This document shows, in pieces, positions 1 through 8,431 of a DNA stretch of 64,000 nt. How positions within the stretch are numbered: the stretch's first letter is position 1; every line of letters begins with the position of its first letter. A program made the translations under genes and the position numbers. This stretch comes from Alteribacter populi (GTDB taxonomy: Bacteria; Bacillota; Bacilli; Bacillales; Salisediminibacteriaceae), in contig NZ_KZ293963.1 of the NCBI RefSeq assembly GCF_002352765.1, positions 1 through 64,000 of the forward strand, given 5' to 3'. The notes beneath the pieces are model-generated. The model did no database searches and was not told where the DNA came from. It was given only the letters and a program-made list of their open reading frames with translations.

Positions 1-105
1 ATGAAGGGTTCCTCCTTTGTGATTGCTGGTTTGTTTTTGCACCTTGCATCATATCGGAGGATCCTTTTTTTATCAATAGGGGTAAAACCTATCCGACAGG
101 AATGC
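1..105. mobile_element. Edge of an IS110-family element (partial, rest lies outside the window)
   Basis: Bases 1-111 match 12969-13079, the segment just upstream of the IS110-family transposase start in the complete copy. The window therefore begins inside a second copy whose transposase would lie to the left on the minus strand. The match ends in CTCCTGC, where the flanking palindromic repeat begins. The exact end is ambiguous by a few bases because element and target share this core; the element probably ends just before CTCCTGC, near 105. The 64-residue open frame across this stretch is not considered a gene. Confidence 0.8.
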
Positions 106-245
106 TCCTGCAGGAAAAGCAACAATGGTCTTCTTGCGACGAGGAACCGCAGGAGCAGCAGAAGACCCCGCAGTGAGCACGCCTTTCGCGAATGAGGAGG
201 CTGATGCGTTGCCTGCGGAAAGCGAAGCCATGGAAGCGGCACCCT
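104..245. repeat. Bacillus-type palindromic intergenic repeat, variant with CTGCAGG core
   Basis: A GC-rich block running from CTCCTGCAGGAAAAGC to about GGAAGCGGCACCC, with internal elements GAAGACCCCGCAG, GAGGAGGC and CCTGCGGAAAGCGAA. The same modules, in diverged form, occur in the repeat units at 13073-13640 and 42715-43000. The IS110-family element abuts it exactly at the CTCCTGC motif. It lies just ahead of the MFS gene, and no coding function is apparent. Confidence 0.7.
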
Positions 246-312
246 TTGTATTTGAGTTCTAGATTTATTCAGCAATCCCTAAATAGACCGAAATGATATA
301 ATAACCATAAAA

Positions 313-1815
313 GTGGGAGGAGGGGTCATTGTTCGACAGACAAAACGTCCATTCGTATTAGCTGCTGTGATGCTTGGCATGTTTATGGCTGCTGTTGAAG
401 CGACCATTGTCTCAACGGCAATGCCAAGTATTGTCGCTGACTTAGGTGGTTTTTCATTATTTAGTTGGATTTTTTCTACATATTTATTAATGCAAGTCGT
501 CACTATTCCGATTTATGGTAAGCTTTCAGATATGTTTGGACGAAAGCTTGTGTTCACATTTGGAGTGAGTGTCTTCTTAATAGGCTCGATTATGTGTGGC
601 TTTGCCCCTTCAATTGAGTGGCTGATTGCTAGTCGGGTCATTCAAGGATTAGGAGCAGGTGCTGTGCAACCCATTGCTACGACGATCGTAGGAGACATGT
701 ATACAAAGGAAGAACGGGCCAAAATTCAAGGGTATTTGGCAAGCGTGTGGGGCATTTCCGCAGTTCTTGGGCCGGTACTCGGTGGTTTAATCTTGCAGTT
801 TGCTCACTGGCAATGGGTGTTTTGGATTAACATTCCGGTTGGCATTCTAGCAGTTGCCGGGGTGTTCGTATTTTTAAAAGAAGATGTTGAAAAACAATCG
901 AAGCCTATTGACTATGGGGGCACAGCCATTTTACTTCTTGGGGTCACGTCCCTTATGCTCGTATTTATTCAGGGAGGGACGGTTTGGCCGTGGACATCGA
1001 CACCCATTCTTAGCTTACTTTTTTTATTTGCAGCTAGTTTAATGCTGTTTATTTGGCAAGAACGACGAGCTGAGGATCCTGTGATGTCTTTAACGATATG
1101 GAAGGATAAACTTATTGCTACAGCGAATCTTGCTTCATTAACATTAGGAGCTGTCCTCATCGGTGTCTCGAGTTACCTTCCAACATATGTTCAAATTGTA
1201 TTGGGAGAATCTGCGATGGTCGCTGGATTCACCTTAACAATGATGAGTGTAGGCTGGCCGATTTCTTCCACATTAGCAGGAAGGTGGCTCGTTCCACTAG
1301 GTTCTCGAAAAACCGCGATGATTGGGGCTGCTAGTTTAATGATCGGGGCCAGTATGTTCGTAGCCTTATCTTACCTACAACACCCTGTTTGGGCAGGTGT
1401 TGCGAGTTTCTTTATCGGAGGCGGAATGGGATTTACAACAACGACATTTATCGTTTCGATACAAAGTCAGGTTTCGTGGCGGTTAAGGGGTGTCGCGACA
1501 GCCTCAAATATGTTTATGCGCTTATTAGGAAGCGCTCTTGGTGTAGCCTTCCTCGGTGGTGTTTTGAACAACCGATTAGCTACTTATATGGAGGAAGTAG
1601 GAACCGCTGTTGATTTACCGCAAACGTTAGATGTAGCCAATTTGCTTTTGGATCCTGTACAGCGGAACCGTTTTACATCAGAGGAGGTTGACGTGTTGTC
1701 AGGAGGGATTGCCTTTGCCCTTAATAGTGTATATATCGGTGTATTTGCGATGGCATTACTAAGTATTTTTCTGATAGTGTCATTGCCAAAGAGTGAAACA
1801 AATGAATCAAATTAA
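313..1815 (+). CDS. DHA2-type MFS drug exporter (EmrB/QacA family)
   Basis: A 500-residue hydrophobic protein of the 14-helix DHA2 size. Early in the protein is the sequence AAVEATIVSTAMPSIVADLG, typical of EmrB/QacA exporters. The cytoplasmic motif A appears as GKLSDMFGRK and the antiporter motif C as SAVLGPVLGGLI. It probably expels drugs or other amphipathic compounds in exchange for protons; the substrate cannot be read from sequence. The start is odd. The only standard in-frame codon near the family start is GTG at 313, but the strong Shine-Dalgarno GGAGGAGGGG (316-325) lies inside the reading frame, so translation may begin at ATT 328 or GTT 331. The stop overlaps the stop of the convergent NUDIX gene. 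Confidence 0.85.
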   Translation: MGGGVIVRQTKRPFVLAAVMLGMFMAAVEATIVSTAMPSIVADLGGFSLFSWIFSTYLLMQVVTIPIYGKLSDMFGRKLVFTFGVSVFLIGSIMCGFAPSIEWLIASRVIQGLGAGAVQPIATTIVGDMYTKEERAKIQGYLASVWGISAVLGPVLGGLILQFAHWQWVFWINIPVGILAVAGVFVFLKEDVEKQSKPIDYGGTAILLLGVTSLMLVFIQGGTVWPWTSTPILSLLFLFAASLMLFIWQERRAEDPVMSLTIWKDKLIATANLASLTLGAVLIGVSSYLPTYVQIVLGESAMVAGFTLTMMSVGWPISSTLAGRWLVPLGSRKTAMIGAASLMIGASMFVALSYLQHPVWAGVASFFIGGGMGFTTTTFIVSIQSQVSWRLRGVATASNMFMRLLGSALGVAFLGGVLNNRLATYMEEVGTAVDLPQTLDVANLLLDPVQRNRFTSEEVDVLSGGIAFALNSVYIGVFAMALLSIFLIVSLPKSETNESN

Positions 1816-2429
1816 GGAAGCAAGTAAAGGACATGTTTCAAAATACGGGCAGTTAATCCCCAGATGACTCGACCATTATATTCATAAAAATGTTCGTGAA
1901 CAACACCGGTACGCCAGTTATACTCTTCTCCGTTGGGGATTAAATGATAGGGAAAGGCGTCTTCAGGCTGTACTTCTAAATAAATATTATACGTTTTAGG
2001 TTCCATATTTTTTAAAACCTTTATAGGAACTGTGAAAACTTCCTGAACTTCATCAGGGTTTAAGTTAAATGTAGCATTAGCTGCGATTTCTCCGATAAAT
2101 GGGTATAGAGTGAAGCGGTAGGGTGTGATCATATAGTCTAACGGACCGTAACAAGTCACTTCGGAATGCGAAACGCCTATTTCTTCGATGAGCTCTCTTA
2201 TAGCTGCAGCTTTGGGTGAAGCATCTTCTTGGTCGACTTTCCCGCCAGGAAAGCAGATTTCTCCAGGCTGTTTAATATTTTCACCACGTACTTGAAAAAG
2301 AAGATGAGGTTCGTTTTGTTTGTAGATGATTGGTACAAAAATGGCAAAAGATCGATAGTGTTCGCGGTCTAGCAGGCCAGCTTCACGATTAAGAAAAAAA
2401 TCGTATACAGAGTGGTTTGTTGGTTTCAT
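1812..2429 (-). CDS. NUDIX hydrolase, probable CoA pyrophosphatase
   Basis: A 205-residue NUDIX protein. The segment LLFQVRGENIKQPGEICFPG (43-62) corresponds to the CoA-pyrophosphatase signature just before the Nudix box, and the box helix RELIEEIG (78-85) supplies the metal-binding glutamates. The family hydrolyses CoA and its oxidised or acylated forms to phosphopantetheine and 3',5'-ADP. The open frame extends further upstream, but ATG at 2429 is preferred because AAAGGGGAC lies just before it and homologues begin near here. Transcribed convergently with the MFS gene. The role is inferred from family membership. Confidence 0.8.
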   Translation of the reverse strand: MKPTNHSVYDFFLNREAGLLDREHYRSFAIFVPIIYKQNEPHLLFQVRGENIKQPGEICFPGGKVDQEDASPKAAAIRELIEEIGVSHSEVTCYGPLDYMITPYRFTLYPFIGEIAANATFNLNPDEVQEVFTVPIKVLKNMEPKTYNIYLEVQPEDAFPYHLIPNGEEYNWRTGVVHEHFYEYNGRVIWGLTARILKHVLYLLP

Positions 2430-2592
2430 TGAATAGTCCCCTTTTTTAACATCGCTCAATTTACGTTTAGTGTACCAGATAAAAGGCAAAACAGAGAAGG
2501 ACGAAAGCACTCAGTTAGAATAATCAATATTGTTATCTGTTAAAAGTATGATTATAATAATTATACGCGAAATGAGGAAGGGGATGGAAAGT

Positions 2593-2838
2593 ATGAAACT
2601 CTTAGTAAAGAAGCCAATCTTTGCAGAGTCAGCTAGTGTCCTTGTAAATACGGCCTCAAAGTATCCAGCCACAATCTTGCTTAAGAAAGACCACTGGGTT
2701 GTTGATGCAAAAAGTTTGTTAGGAGTTCTAGCTTTATCACTACAGCCGGAGCAAGAAGTTGAAGTGACTTTTGAAGGGGAAACGGAAGAAAATTTCATTG
2801 AAGAAATCGTTCAAACAGATTTATTCACGAAAGCATAA
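2593..2838 (+). CDS. HPr-like protein lacking the phosphorylatable histidine
   Basis: An 81-residue protein that aligns with HPr over its full length. The region LVNTASKYPATILL follows the position of helix 1, and DAKSLLGVLALSL matches the NLKSIMGVMSLG segment that holds the regulatory serine (Ser46 in HPr). Where HPr has GIHARPA with catalytic His15, this protein reads PIFAESAS, so it cannot accept phosphate from enzyme I. The serine region is kept, as in Crh, which points to a regulatory rather than transport role. ATG 2593 follows GAGGAAGGGG. The gene stands alone and ends in a strong terminator. Confidence 0.75.
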   Translation: MKLLVKKPIFAESASVLVNTASKYPATILLKKDHWVVDAKSLLGVLALSLQPEQEVEVTFEGETEENFIEEIVQTDLFTKA

Positions 2839-2840
2839 AC

Positions 2841-2884
2841 AACTCAAAGGAGCATCACAATAGCGTGATGCTCCTTTGAGTTTT
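2841..2884. terminator. Strong bidirectional terminator
   Basis: A perfect 16-bp stem (2843-2858 with 2865-2880) closed by AATAGC and followed by TTTTCG; the reverse side has AAC-rich flanks. It lies between the HPr-like gene and the convergent S9 peptidase and can serve both. Confidence 0.85.
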
Positions 2885-2886
2885 CG

Positions 2887-4878
2887 TTATTTCAAATAAG
2901 AATCAAACCAAGCTTGCAGCTCCTCTAATCTTGCAAAACGTAGTTTAGGCGGACCGCTTCTGGATAGCTCATGGTTTGCATTCGGAAAGCGGACAAACCT
3001 CGTTTCTTTCTTTTGATGTTTAAGTGCAATGTATAATTGTTCTGCTTGTTCTACAGGGCATCTGAAATCCTTTTCCCCGTGTAAAATTAACAGAGGTGTC
3101 TCAATGTTCTTGACGTACTTCAATGGCGAGTGCTCCCACATTTTATTCGGATCACTCAAAAGGTCTGCCCCAATCTCCCAGTCGGTAAAGAAGTAGCCAA
3201 TATCACTCACACCGTAGAAGCTGATCCAGTTTGAAATGGAACGAAGGGTAGCCGCAGCCTTAAAGCGATCGGTATGGGAGACGATCCAGTTCGTCATGAA
3301 GCCGCCGTAGCTTCCTCCTGTAACCCCAAGGCGCTCAGCATCAATGTAGTCAAATTGTTCAACCGCTTGATCGGTTGCACTCATCAAATCTTCATAGTCT
3401 TTCCCGCCGTAATCTCCTCGGCAAGCGTCGACAAAAGTTTGTCCGTACCCATGGCCACCTCTCGGGTTTGTATAAAGGACGACATAGCCATTGGCAGCTA
3501 GTAGTTGCAGCTCATGGAAAAACGTGTTTGCGTACATCGCGTGAGGCCCGCCGTGAATTTCAAGGATTGTCGGATACTTTTTCCCCTGTTCAAATCCATA
3601 TGGTTTTAAAATCCACCCATGGATGTTCCCGCCATCAGCGGCTTTAAAATTTACTTCTTCAGGCTCTTGAATGTGAACCTCTTTAGAAAAACGTTCGTTC
3701 ACATGAGTAACCTGCTTTTGTTCGCCAGATGTCAGATCTACTAGTACCACGTCACCGGGGTTAGTAGGAGTACTGATCGCTATAAGAGCTTGTTGTTTAT
3801 CTGGTGAAAAATGGTATCCGTAGATTTGATGCTGGCCTGTGACGATTTCTTCGACTTTATGATCAAGGCTGACACGGTATAAGTTTGTATTACCGTAGAC
3901 ACTTGCAGTGACATAAATATTTTGATTGTCGTGATCCCACACAGGTCCCGGAATTGGATGACCGGAACGAACATCACCAATCGCGGAGTCACTAAGGTGC
4001 ACATCCCAGTTTTCTGTCAAACAAGTAGCTTCCTTTGAATCAATATCAATGGTCCAAAGCTTCAAATGTGTGGCTCCGGAAAACTCTTTCCGGTGTCCGT
4101 AACAGGCTAATTTTGTACCATCATCGTTAAAAACGGGATAAGCGTATATGCCATTACCCTCTGTGAGACAAGTTTCTTCTTTTGTAACTACATTTACTAC
4201 ATAAACATCTGAAATAAGGTGATAATCTTGATCTTCCTTTTTATTGGAAACAAAACTTACGGAATGACTGTCAGGGGACCATTCACCAGGCTCATGATGA
4301 AACTCACCAGATGTGATTTGCGTGATCTCTTCACTTTCGATGTCATAAAAGGCTAGTTGTTTGTATTTATCATCTAAAAAACCAGTAGCGTCAGATTTAT
4401 ATTTTAGCCTCGTAACGACCAATGGCTCATCCTTTTTTTCATCTGACGTTTTCTCGTCGTCTTCTTTGCTGTGAATATTTTCGTCTTTGGCTAATGAGGT
4501 CGTAAACAAAAGCTTTTTACTATCCGGTGACCAGACAGGTTGACTAGCTCCATTTTTTAGCGTAGTAATTTGTTTTGCTTCTCCACCTGAAGTAGAGAAC
4601 AGAAAGAGCTGAGACTTTTCTTTACGATTTGAAACGAAAACAAGCCATTTTCCATTTGGTGAAAAGCGGGGAGAACTGACTCTTTCATGTCCAAAGGTCC
4701 ATTGTACAGCCTCTGTATCTTGAATCCCTTGCACATACAAATGAGAAACGTATTCATCCTCGTCGTTTATCGTTTGTTTTATGTAGGAGAACGATTCTCC
4801 ATTTGGTGCAAACTGAGGTTCATTTAAAACATTGATTTCTTTGAGATCTTTTACTTTGATTGGACGTTTAGTTGTCAT
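2887..4878 (-). CDS. S9-family acylaminoacyl/prolyl oligopeptidase
   Basis: A 663-residue cytoplasmic serine peptidase. The N-terminal two thirds carry repeated WSPDS/FSPNG beta-propeller signatures (for example near residues 115, 200 and 350). The C-terminal alpha/beta hydrolase domain holds the nucleophile in GGSYGG (Ser523), the acid in GEKDFR (Asp604) and the base in NANHE (His636). The family cleaves short peptides or blocked N-termini, as B. subtilis YuxL is thought to do. ATG 4878 is preceded by AAAGGAG at good spacing. No signal peptide. Single gene between a shared terminator and a divergent LacI-type regulator. Confidence 0.9.
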   Translation of the reverse strand: MTTKRPIKVKDLKEINVLNEPQFAPNGESFSYIKQTINDEDEYVSHLYVQGIQDTEAVQWTFGHERVSSPRFSPNGKWLVFVSNRKEKSQLFLFSTSGGEAKQITTLKNGASQPVWSPDSKKLLFTTSLAKDENIHSKEDDEKTSDEKKDEPLVVTRLKYKSDATGFLDDKYKQLAFYDIESEEITQITSGEFHHEPGEWSPDSHSVSFVSNKKEDQDYHLISDVYVVNVVTKEETCLTEGNGIYAYPVFNDDGTKLACYGHRKEFSGATHLKLWTIDIDSKEATCLTENWDVHLSDSAIGDVRSGHPIPGPVWDHDNQNIYVTASVYGNTNLYRVSLDHKVEEIVTGQHQIYGYHFSPDKQQALIAISTPTNPGDVVLVDLTSGEQKQVTHVNERFSKEVHIQEPEEVNFKAADGGNIHGWILKPYGFEQGKKYPTILEIHGGPHAMYANTFFHELQLLAANGYVVLYTNPRGGHGYGQTFVDACRGDYGGKDYEDLMSATDQAVEQFDYIDAERLGVTGGSYGGFMTNWIVSHTDRFKAAATLRSISNWISFYGVSDIGYFFTDWEIGADLLSDPNKMWEHSPLKYVKNIETPLLILHGEKDFRCPVEQAEQLYIALKHQKKETRFVRFPNANHELSRSGPPKLRFARLEELQAWFDSYLK

Positions 4879-5004
4879 AATGGACTCCTTTCAAATCTAT
4901 CTTTCTAAAGTATAAAGTACGATATAGGAATATTCAAACGATTTAAAATAAAGCGTTTTCATAAAAATATTGATTTTAATTATTAGTCGTGATAGATTTT
5001 AAAC

Positions 5005-5022
5005 AACGTAAGCGTTTACGTT
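5005..5022. promoter_or_regulatory. LacI/CcpA-type operator upstream of the LacI-family gene
   Basis: Near-palindrome AACGTAAGCGTTTACGTT with the central CG typical of LacI-family operators and of CcpA cre sites. It lies about 20 bp before the start of the LacI-family gene, consistent with autoregulation or catabolite control. Confidence 0.65.
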
Positions 5023-5040
5023 TGCAAAGGAGACCGATTT

Positions 5041-6048
5041 ATGAAGCCAACAATAAAAGATGTCGCGAATGCCGCGAATGTTTCAATTGCGACTGTGTCG
5101 AGGATATTAAATAAACAAGCAGGTTATTCCCAAACTACTAAAGAGCATGTCATGGGAGTCATTGCTGAATTAGGTTACCATCCTAATGCGATTGCCCGAG
5201 GGCTTGTAAGCAAAAAGACAAAAACGCTCGGTGTTTTACTGCCGAATGTCTCAAATATGTTCTCTTCAGAAGTATTGGATGGCATTGAGCAAGCTGCCCA
5301 TGAAAACGAATATAGTGTGATCATCTGTAATACAGACCGTAATGGCAGGCGCACATTAGATTATTTGAAAGTACTCGGGGAGAAAAAAGTAGACGGGTTA
5401 ATTTTTATAAGTGAAGCATTAACATCTGAATATTATCAAGCCATTCAACATCTAAATATTCCATTTGTTCTCGTTTCTAGTATGTCTTATAAATATCAAG
5501 TACCTTACATTAAAGTCGATGATAAGCATGCTTCCTATCAAGCTGTTACATATTTAATTGAAAAGGGGCATAAAGATATTGCTTTAATTAGCGGGGATAT
5601 TGATGATGTACTAGCTGGTATTCCGAGGGTAGAGGGTTATTGTCAGGCCTTACGGGATCATAGAATCGAAGTAAGGCAGGAGCTAATCACTTATGGGGAC
5701 TTTGGCTTTGAGTCAGGTAAGGAGTGCATGACTAGACTGATACAAACAGATCAACCATTTTCAGCCGTATTCTCAACAAGTGAAGAAATGGCATTAGGTG
5801 CAATGTCTGTAGCTCATCAAAATAAGATAAATATCCCAGAAGACATTTCATTTGTTGGATATGATAATACACGATACGCAGAAATGAGTATTCCCCCACT
5901 GACTACAGTTGCCCAACCTTTAAAACAAATGGGGAACAAGGCAGTAGAGATGATTCTTACAATGCTGGAAACTGGCAAAAAAGCTCAAAGCAACATTATG
6001 CCTCATTCAATTGTAGAAAGAGAGTCAGTAAAATCACGGACTAAATGA
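5041..6048 (+). CDS. LacI-family transcriptional repressor of the alpha-glucoside locus
   Basis: A 335-residue regulator. Residues 4-23 form the HTH (IKDVANAANVSIATVSRIL), followed by the hinge region ending in NAIARGLVSKKT and a periplasmic-binding-protein-like effector domain starting at TLGVLLPNVS. It should bind palindromes with a central CG, three of which occur at 5005, 6093 and 6162, around itself and ahead of the transporter genes. The neighbouring importer and GH13 enzyme suggest an alpha-glucoside such as isomaltose, or a related sugar, as inducer; that is inferred. ATG 5041 follows AAAGGAGA. Confidence 0.9.
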   Translation: MKPTIKDVANAANVSIATVSRILNKQAGYSQTTKEHVMGVIAELGYHPNAIARGLVSKKTKTLGVLLPNVSNMFSSEVLDGIEQAAHENEYSVIICNTDRNGRRTLDYLKVLGEKKVDGLIFISEALTSEYYQAIQHLNIPFVLVSSMSYKYQVPYIKVDDKHASYQAVTYLIEKGHKDIALISGDIDDVLAGIPRVEGYCQALRDHRIEVRQELITYGDFGFESGKECMTRLIQTDQPFSAVFSTSEEMALGAMSVAHQNKINIPEDISFVGYDNTRYAEMSIPPLTTVAQPLKQMGNKAVEMILTMLETGKKAQSNIMPHSIVERESVKSRTK

Positions 6049-6049
6049 A

Positions 6050-6080
6050 AAAATACCAAGATAAACAAGGTATTTTTTTC
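6050..6080 (+). terminator. Terminator after the LacI-family gene
   Basis: Short stem AATACC/GGTATT followed by seven T residues just after the LacI-family stop codon. It separates the regulator from the transporter operon. Confidence 0.5.
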
Positions 6081-6092
6081 TTTCAGCTTTTA

Positions 6093-6175
6093 AGTAAACG
6101 TTTACTCAAATACTTGACAGTTATTATATTCATTACGACTAAAACTATTTAACTATAATAGGTTAAACGTTTACT
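6093..6175 (+). promoter_or_regulatory. Two LacI-type operators and promoter of the alpha-glucoside operon
   Basis: AGTAAACGTTTACT at 6093-6106 is a perfect 14-bp palindrome, and GTTAAACGTTTACT at 6162-6175 is a second, nearly perfect copy 69 bp downstream. Between them are a TTGACA box at 6114-6119 and a TATAAT at 6154-6159. These two boxes are 34 bp apart, so they cannot both belong to one promoter. Paired operators about seven helical turns apart suggest repression by looping by the adjacent LacI-family protein. Confidence 0.7.
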
Positions 6176-6277
6176 ATATGTAGGAGGTGCGAGTGACTGC
6201 CAAAATAAAAATAAAGTTTCATCTAATATTTTTCCATTATGCAATACTAATATTTCAAATTTTGGGAGGGGATTGTA

Positions 6278-7495
6278 ATGAGAAAAAAGTTATCAACAGC
6301 GATTGCTACTACCGTTTTAGTTGGTGTACTTACGGGTTGCGGAGGATCGGATGACGGGAAAATAGAATTTTTTCAAAATAAGTCTGAAGCTGTAGACACT
6401 TTTGACGCTCTTATTGAAAAGTTTCATGAAGAAAATCCGGATCTTGAATTTCAAATCGAACAAAACCATGTTCCAGAAGCAGATACAGCGCTTCGTTCAA
6501 GATTAACTCAAGATGATGTTCCAGACATTATGGGAATTAACGGTGACGCTACTTATGGGGACCTTGCAGATTCAGGAACTCTTCACGATTTCTCTGAAGA
6601 TGATTTAATAACTAATGTTCAAGACTCTTACGTGGACATGATTAATCAGTTGGCCGGAAAAGACACTCCAAATGGTGTGCCATATGCTACAAACGCTAAT
6701 ACGGTTTTATATAACAAGGACAAGTTTGCTGAGATGAATTTAGAAATCCCTCGTACATGGGATGAATTCCTCGATGTTGTAGAGACCATTGAAGAACATG
6801 ATGAAACACCTTTCTTCCATACTTATGGAGATGCTTGGACAGCAATGGTTGCCTTTAATGCATTAGCAGCTAATATCGAAGGAGACGATTTTGCAGAGGA
6901 GAGGCTAGCAGAAGACACAACGTTTGCGGAACGTCACCCGGAAGTCGCTGAAAAAATGATAGAGCTTCGCGATATGGCTGATAATGATGTCTTTGGCACT
7001 GATTATGACCGAGGAAATGCAGCTTTTGCCGAGGGTGGTTCTGTTATGTATATTCAAGGTAACTGGGCAATTGGTCAGATTACAGAAGCCAACCCTGATA
7101 TCAATGTTGGAGCCTTTGCGCTTCCTGCTACAAATGACGTTGATCAAAACCGTTTAGTATCAGGTGTCGACACTGTACTAACGATTTCAGGTAGTTCAGA
7201 ACACAAAGAAGAAGCGCTAATGTTTATTGAATTTTTACTTGAGGAAGAAAACGCACAATACTACATTGACGCTGAAAAGCAGTTTTCAGCTGTAGAAGGT
7301 GTTCTTCAAGAAGATCCAACTGTTGAAGACTTGAGTGTTCACTTTGAAGAAGGTTCGATTACAAGTTTCCCTGATCACTACTATCCGTCTGGAATGCAAA
7401 TTGAAAACCTAGTACAAGAATTCTTAATTAATGGTGACGTAGATGAATTCTTACAGGTGCTTGATGAAGAATGGGATAAAGTGACGTCAAGATAA
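6278..7495 (+). CDS. CUT1 ABC transporter sugar-binding lipoprotein
   Basis: A 405-residue family 1 extracellular solute-binding protein. The lipoprotein signal ends in LTGC with Cys21 as the lipidated residue. The mature protein has the typical ITFWHS-like opening reduced to KIEFFQNKSEAVDTF, the NGVPYATNANTVLYNKD segment and WDEFLDVVETI. It captures an oligosaccharide and delivers it to the two permeases encoded immediately downstream. The first gene of the operon, with a long leader from the operator region. The mature protein is strongly acidic. Confidence 0.9.
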   Translation: MRKKLSTAIATTVLVGVLTGCGGSDDGKIEFFQNKSEAVDTFDALIEKFHEENPDLEFQIEQNHVPEADTALRSRLTQDDVPDIMGINGDATYGDLADSGTLHDFSEDDLITNVQDSYVDMINQLAGKDTPNGVPYATNANTVLYNKDKFAEMNLEIPRTWDEFLDVVETIEEHDETPFFHTYGDAWTAMVAFNALAANIEGDDFAEERLAEDTTFAERHPEVAEKMIELRDMADNDVFGTDYDRGNAAFAEGGSVMYIQGNWAIGQITEANPDINVGAFALPATNDVDQNRLVSGVDTVLTISGSSEHKEEALMFIEFLLEEENAQYYIDAEKQFSAVEGVLQEDPTVEDLSVHFEEGSITSFPDHYYPSGMQIENLVQEFLINGDVDEFLQVLDEEWDKVTSR

Positions 7496-7567
7496 TAATG
7501 TACGGGCTTGCCTGTGAATTGCAGGCAGCCCTCCATTATTACTTTTGCAGCTAAAGGAGAGAAGAAA

Positions 7568-8431
7568 ATGAGTAAGAAAATCAATCCTTATGTACTCATG
7601 GTATTACCCGCTTTTATTATCTTTTTTTCATTTCACACATATCCCATGCTGCAAGGTGTTTTTTATAGCTTTACAAACTGGCGCGGGTATGGCGATTGGG
7701 ATTTTGTCGGCTTTAGTAATTATATAAGCGTATTTCAAGACGGAAGAGCGCGTGACGCTTACTTTTTCACTTTTCAATTCGCAATTATTTCAACGATTCT
7801 TGTAAATATCATAAGTTTAATTATTGCATTAGGCCTGAATGCAAAAATTAAATTTATGAAGACATTACGCGCGGTATATTTTATGCCAAATATTTTAAGT
7901 ATTTTAATTGTTGGTTTTATCTTTAACTATATCTTTGCTATTTTTGTACCATTGATTGCTGAAAGCCTAGGATTAACGACGTTGGCAACAAACATTTTAG
8001 GAAATCCTGATCTTGCTTGGATTGGGATTGTCATCGTTGCTGTCTGGCAGGCGGCCGCTTTTAATACAATCTTATATTTGGCAGGGTTAGCAACGATTTC
8101 ACAGGATTTATATGAAGCATCTAGTTTAGATGGGGCGAACAAATGGCAGGAATTCTGGAAGATTACCTTCCCGTTAATAGCACCTTTCTTTACGATTAAT
8201 ATGGTTTTGGCGATGAAAAACTTCCTGATGGTATTTGACCACATTATGGCATTAACTGGTGGGGGACCTGGACGAGCGACCGAATCTATATCCTTATTAA
8301 TCTACCGTGGAGGTTTCCAAGGAGGCGAGTTTGCATATCAATCGGCCAATGCTGTGATTTATTTTATTATCATTGTGACGATTTCCGTGATACAAATTCG
8401 CTACTTACAGAAACGAGAGGTTGATATGTAA
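7568..8431 (+). CDS. CUT1 ABC transporter permease (MalF/MsmF-like)
   Basis: A 287-residue membrane protein with about six helices. The ABC-interaction EAA loop is visible as LYEASSLDGANKWQEFWKIT near residues 180-200. It forms half of the channel with the next gene. The frame opens at 7508, but ATG 7568 is preferred because AAAGGAGAG lies 6-8 bases before it and family members start with a short KINPYVLMVLPA helix. No ATPase is encoded in the operon, so a shared MsmX-type ATPase elsewhere in the genome is probably used. Confidence 0.9.
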   Translation: MSKKINPYVLMVLPAFIIFFSFHTYPMLQGVFYSFTNWRGYGDWDFVGFSNYISVFQDGRARDAYFFTFQFAIISTILVNIISLIIALGLNAKIKFMKTLRAVYFMPNILSILIVGFIFNYIFAIFVPLIAESLGLTTLATNILGNPDLAWIGIVIVAVWQAAAFNTILYLAGLATISQDLYEASSLDGANKWQEFWKITFPLIAPFFTINMVLAMKNFLMVFDHIMALTGGGPGRATESISLLIYRGGFQGGEFAYQSANAVIYFIIIVTISVIQIRYLQKREVDM

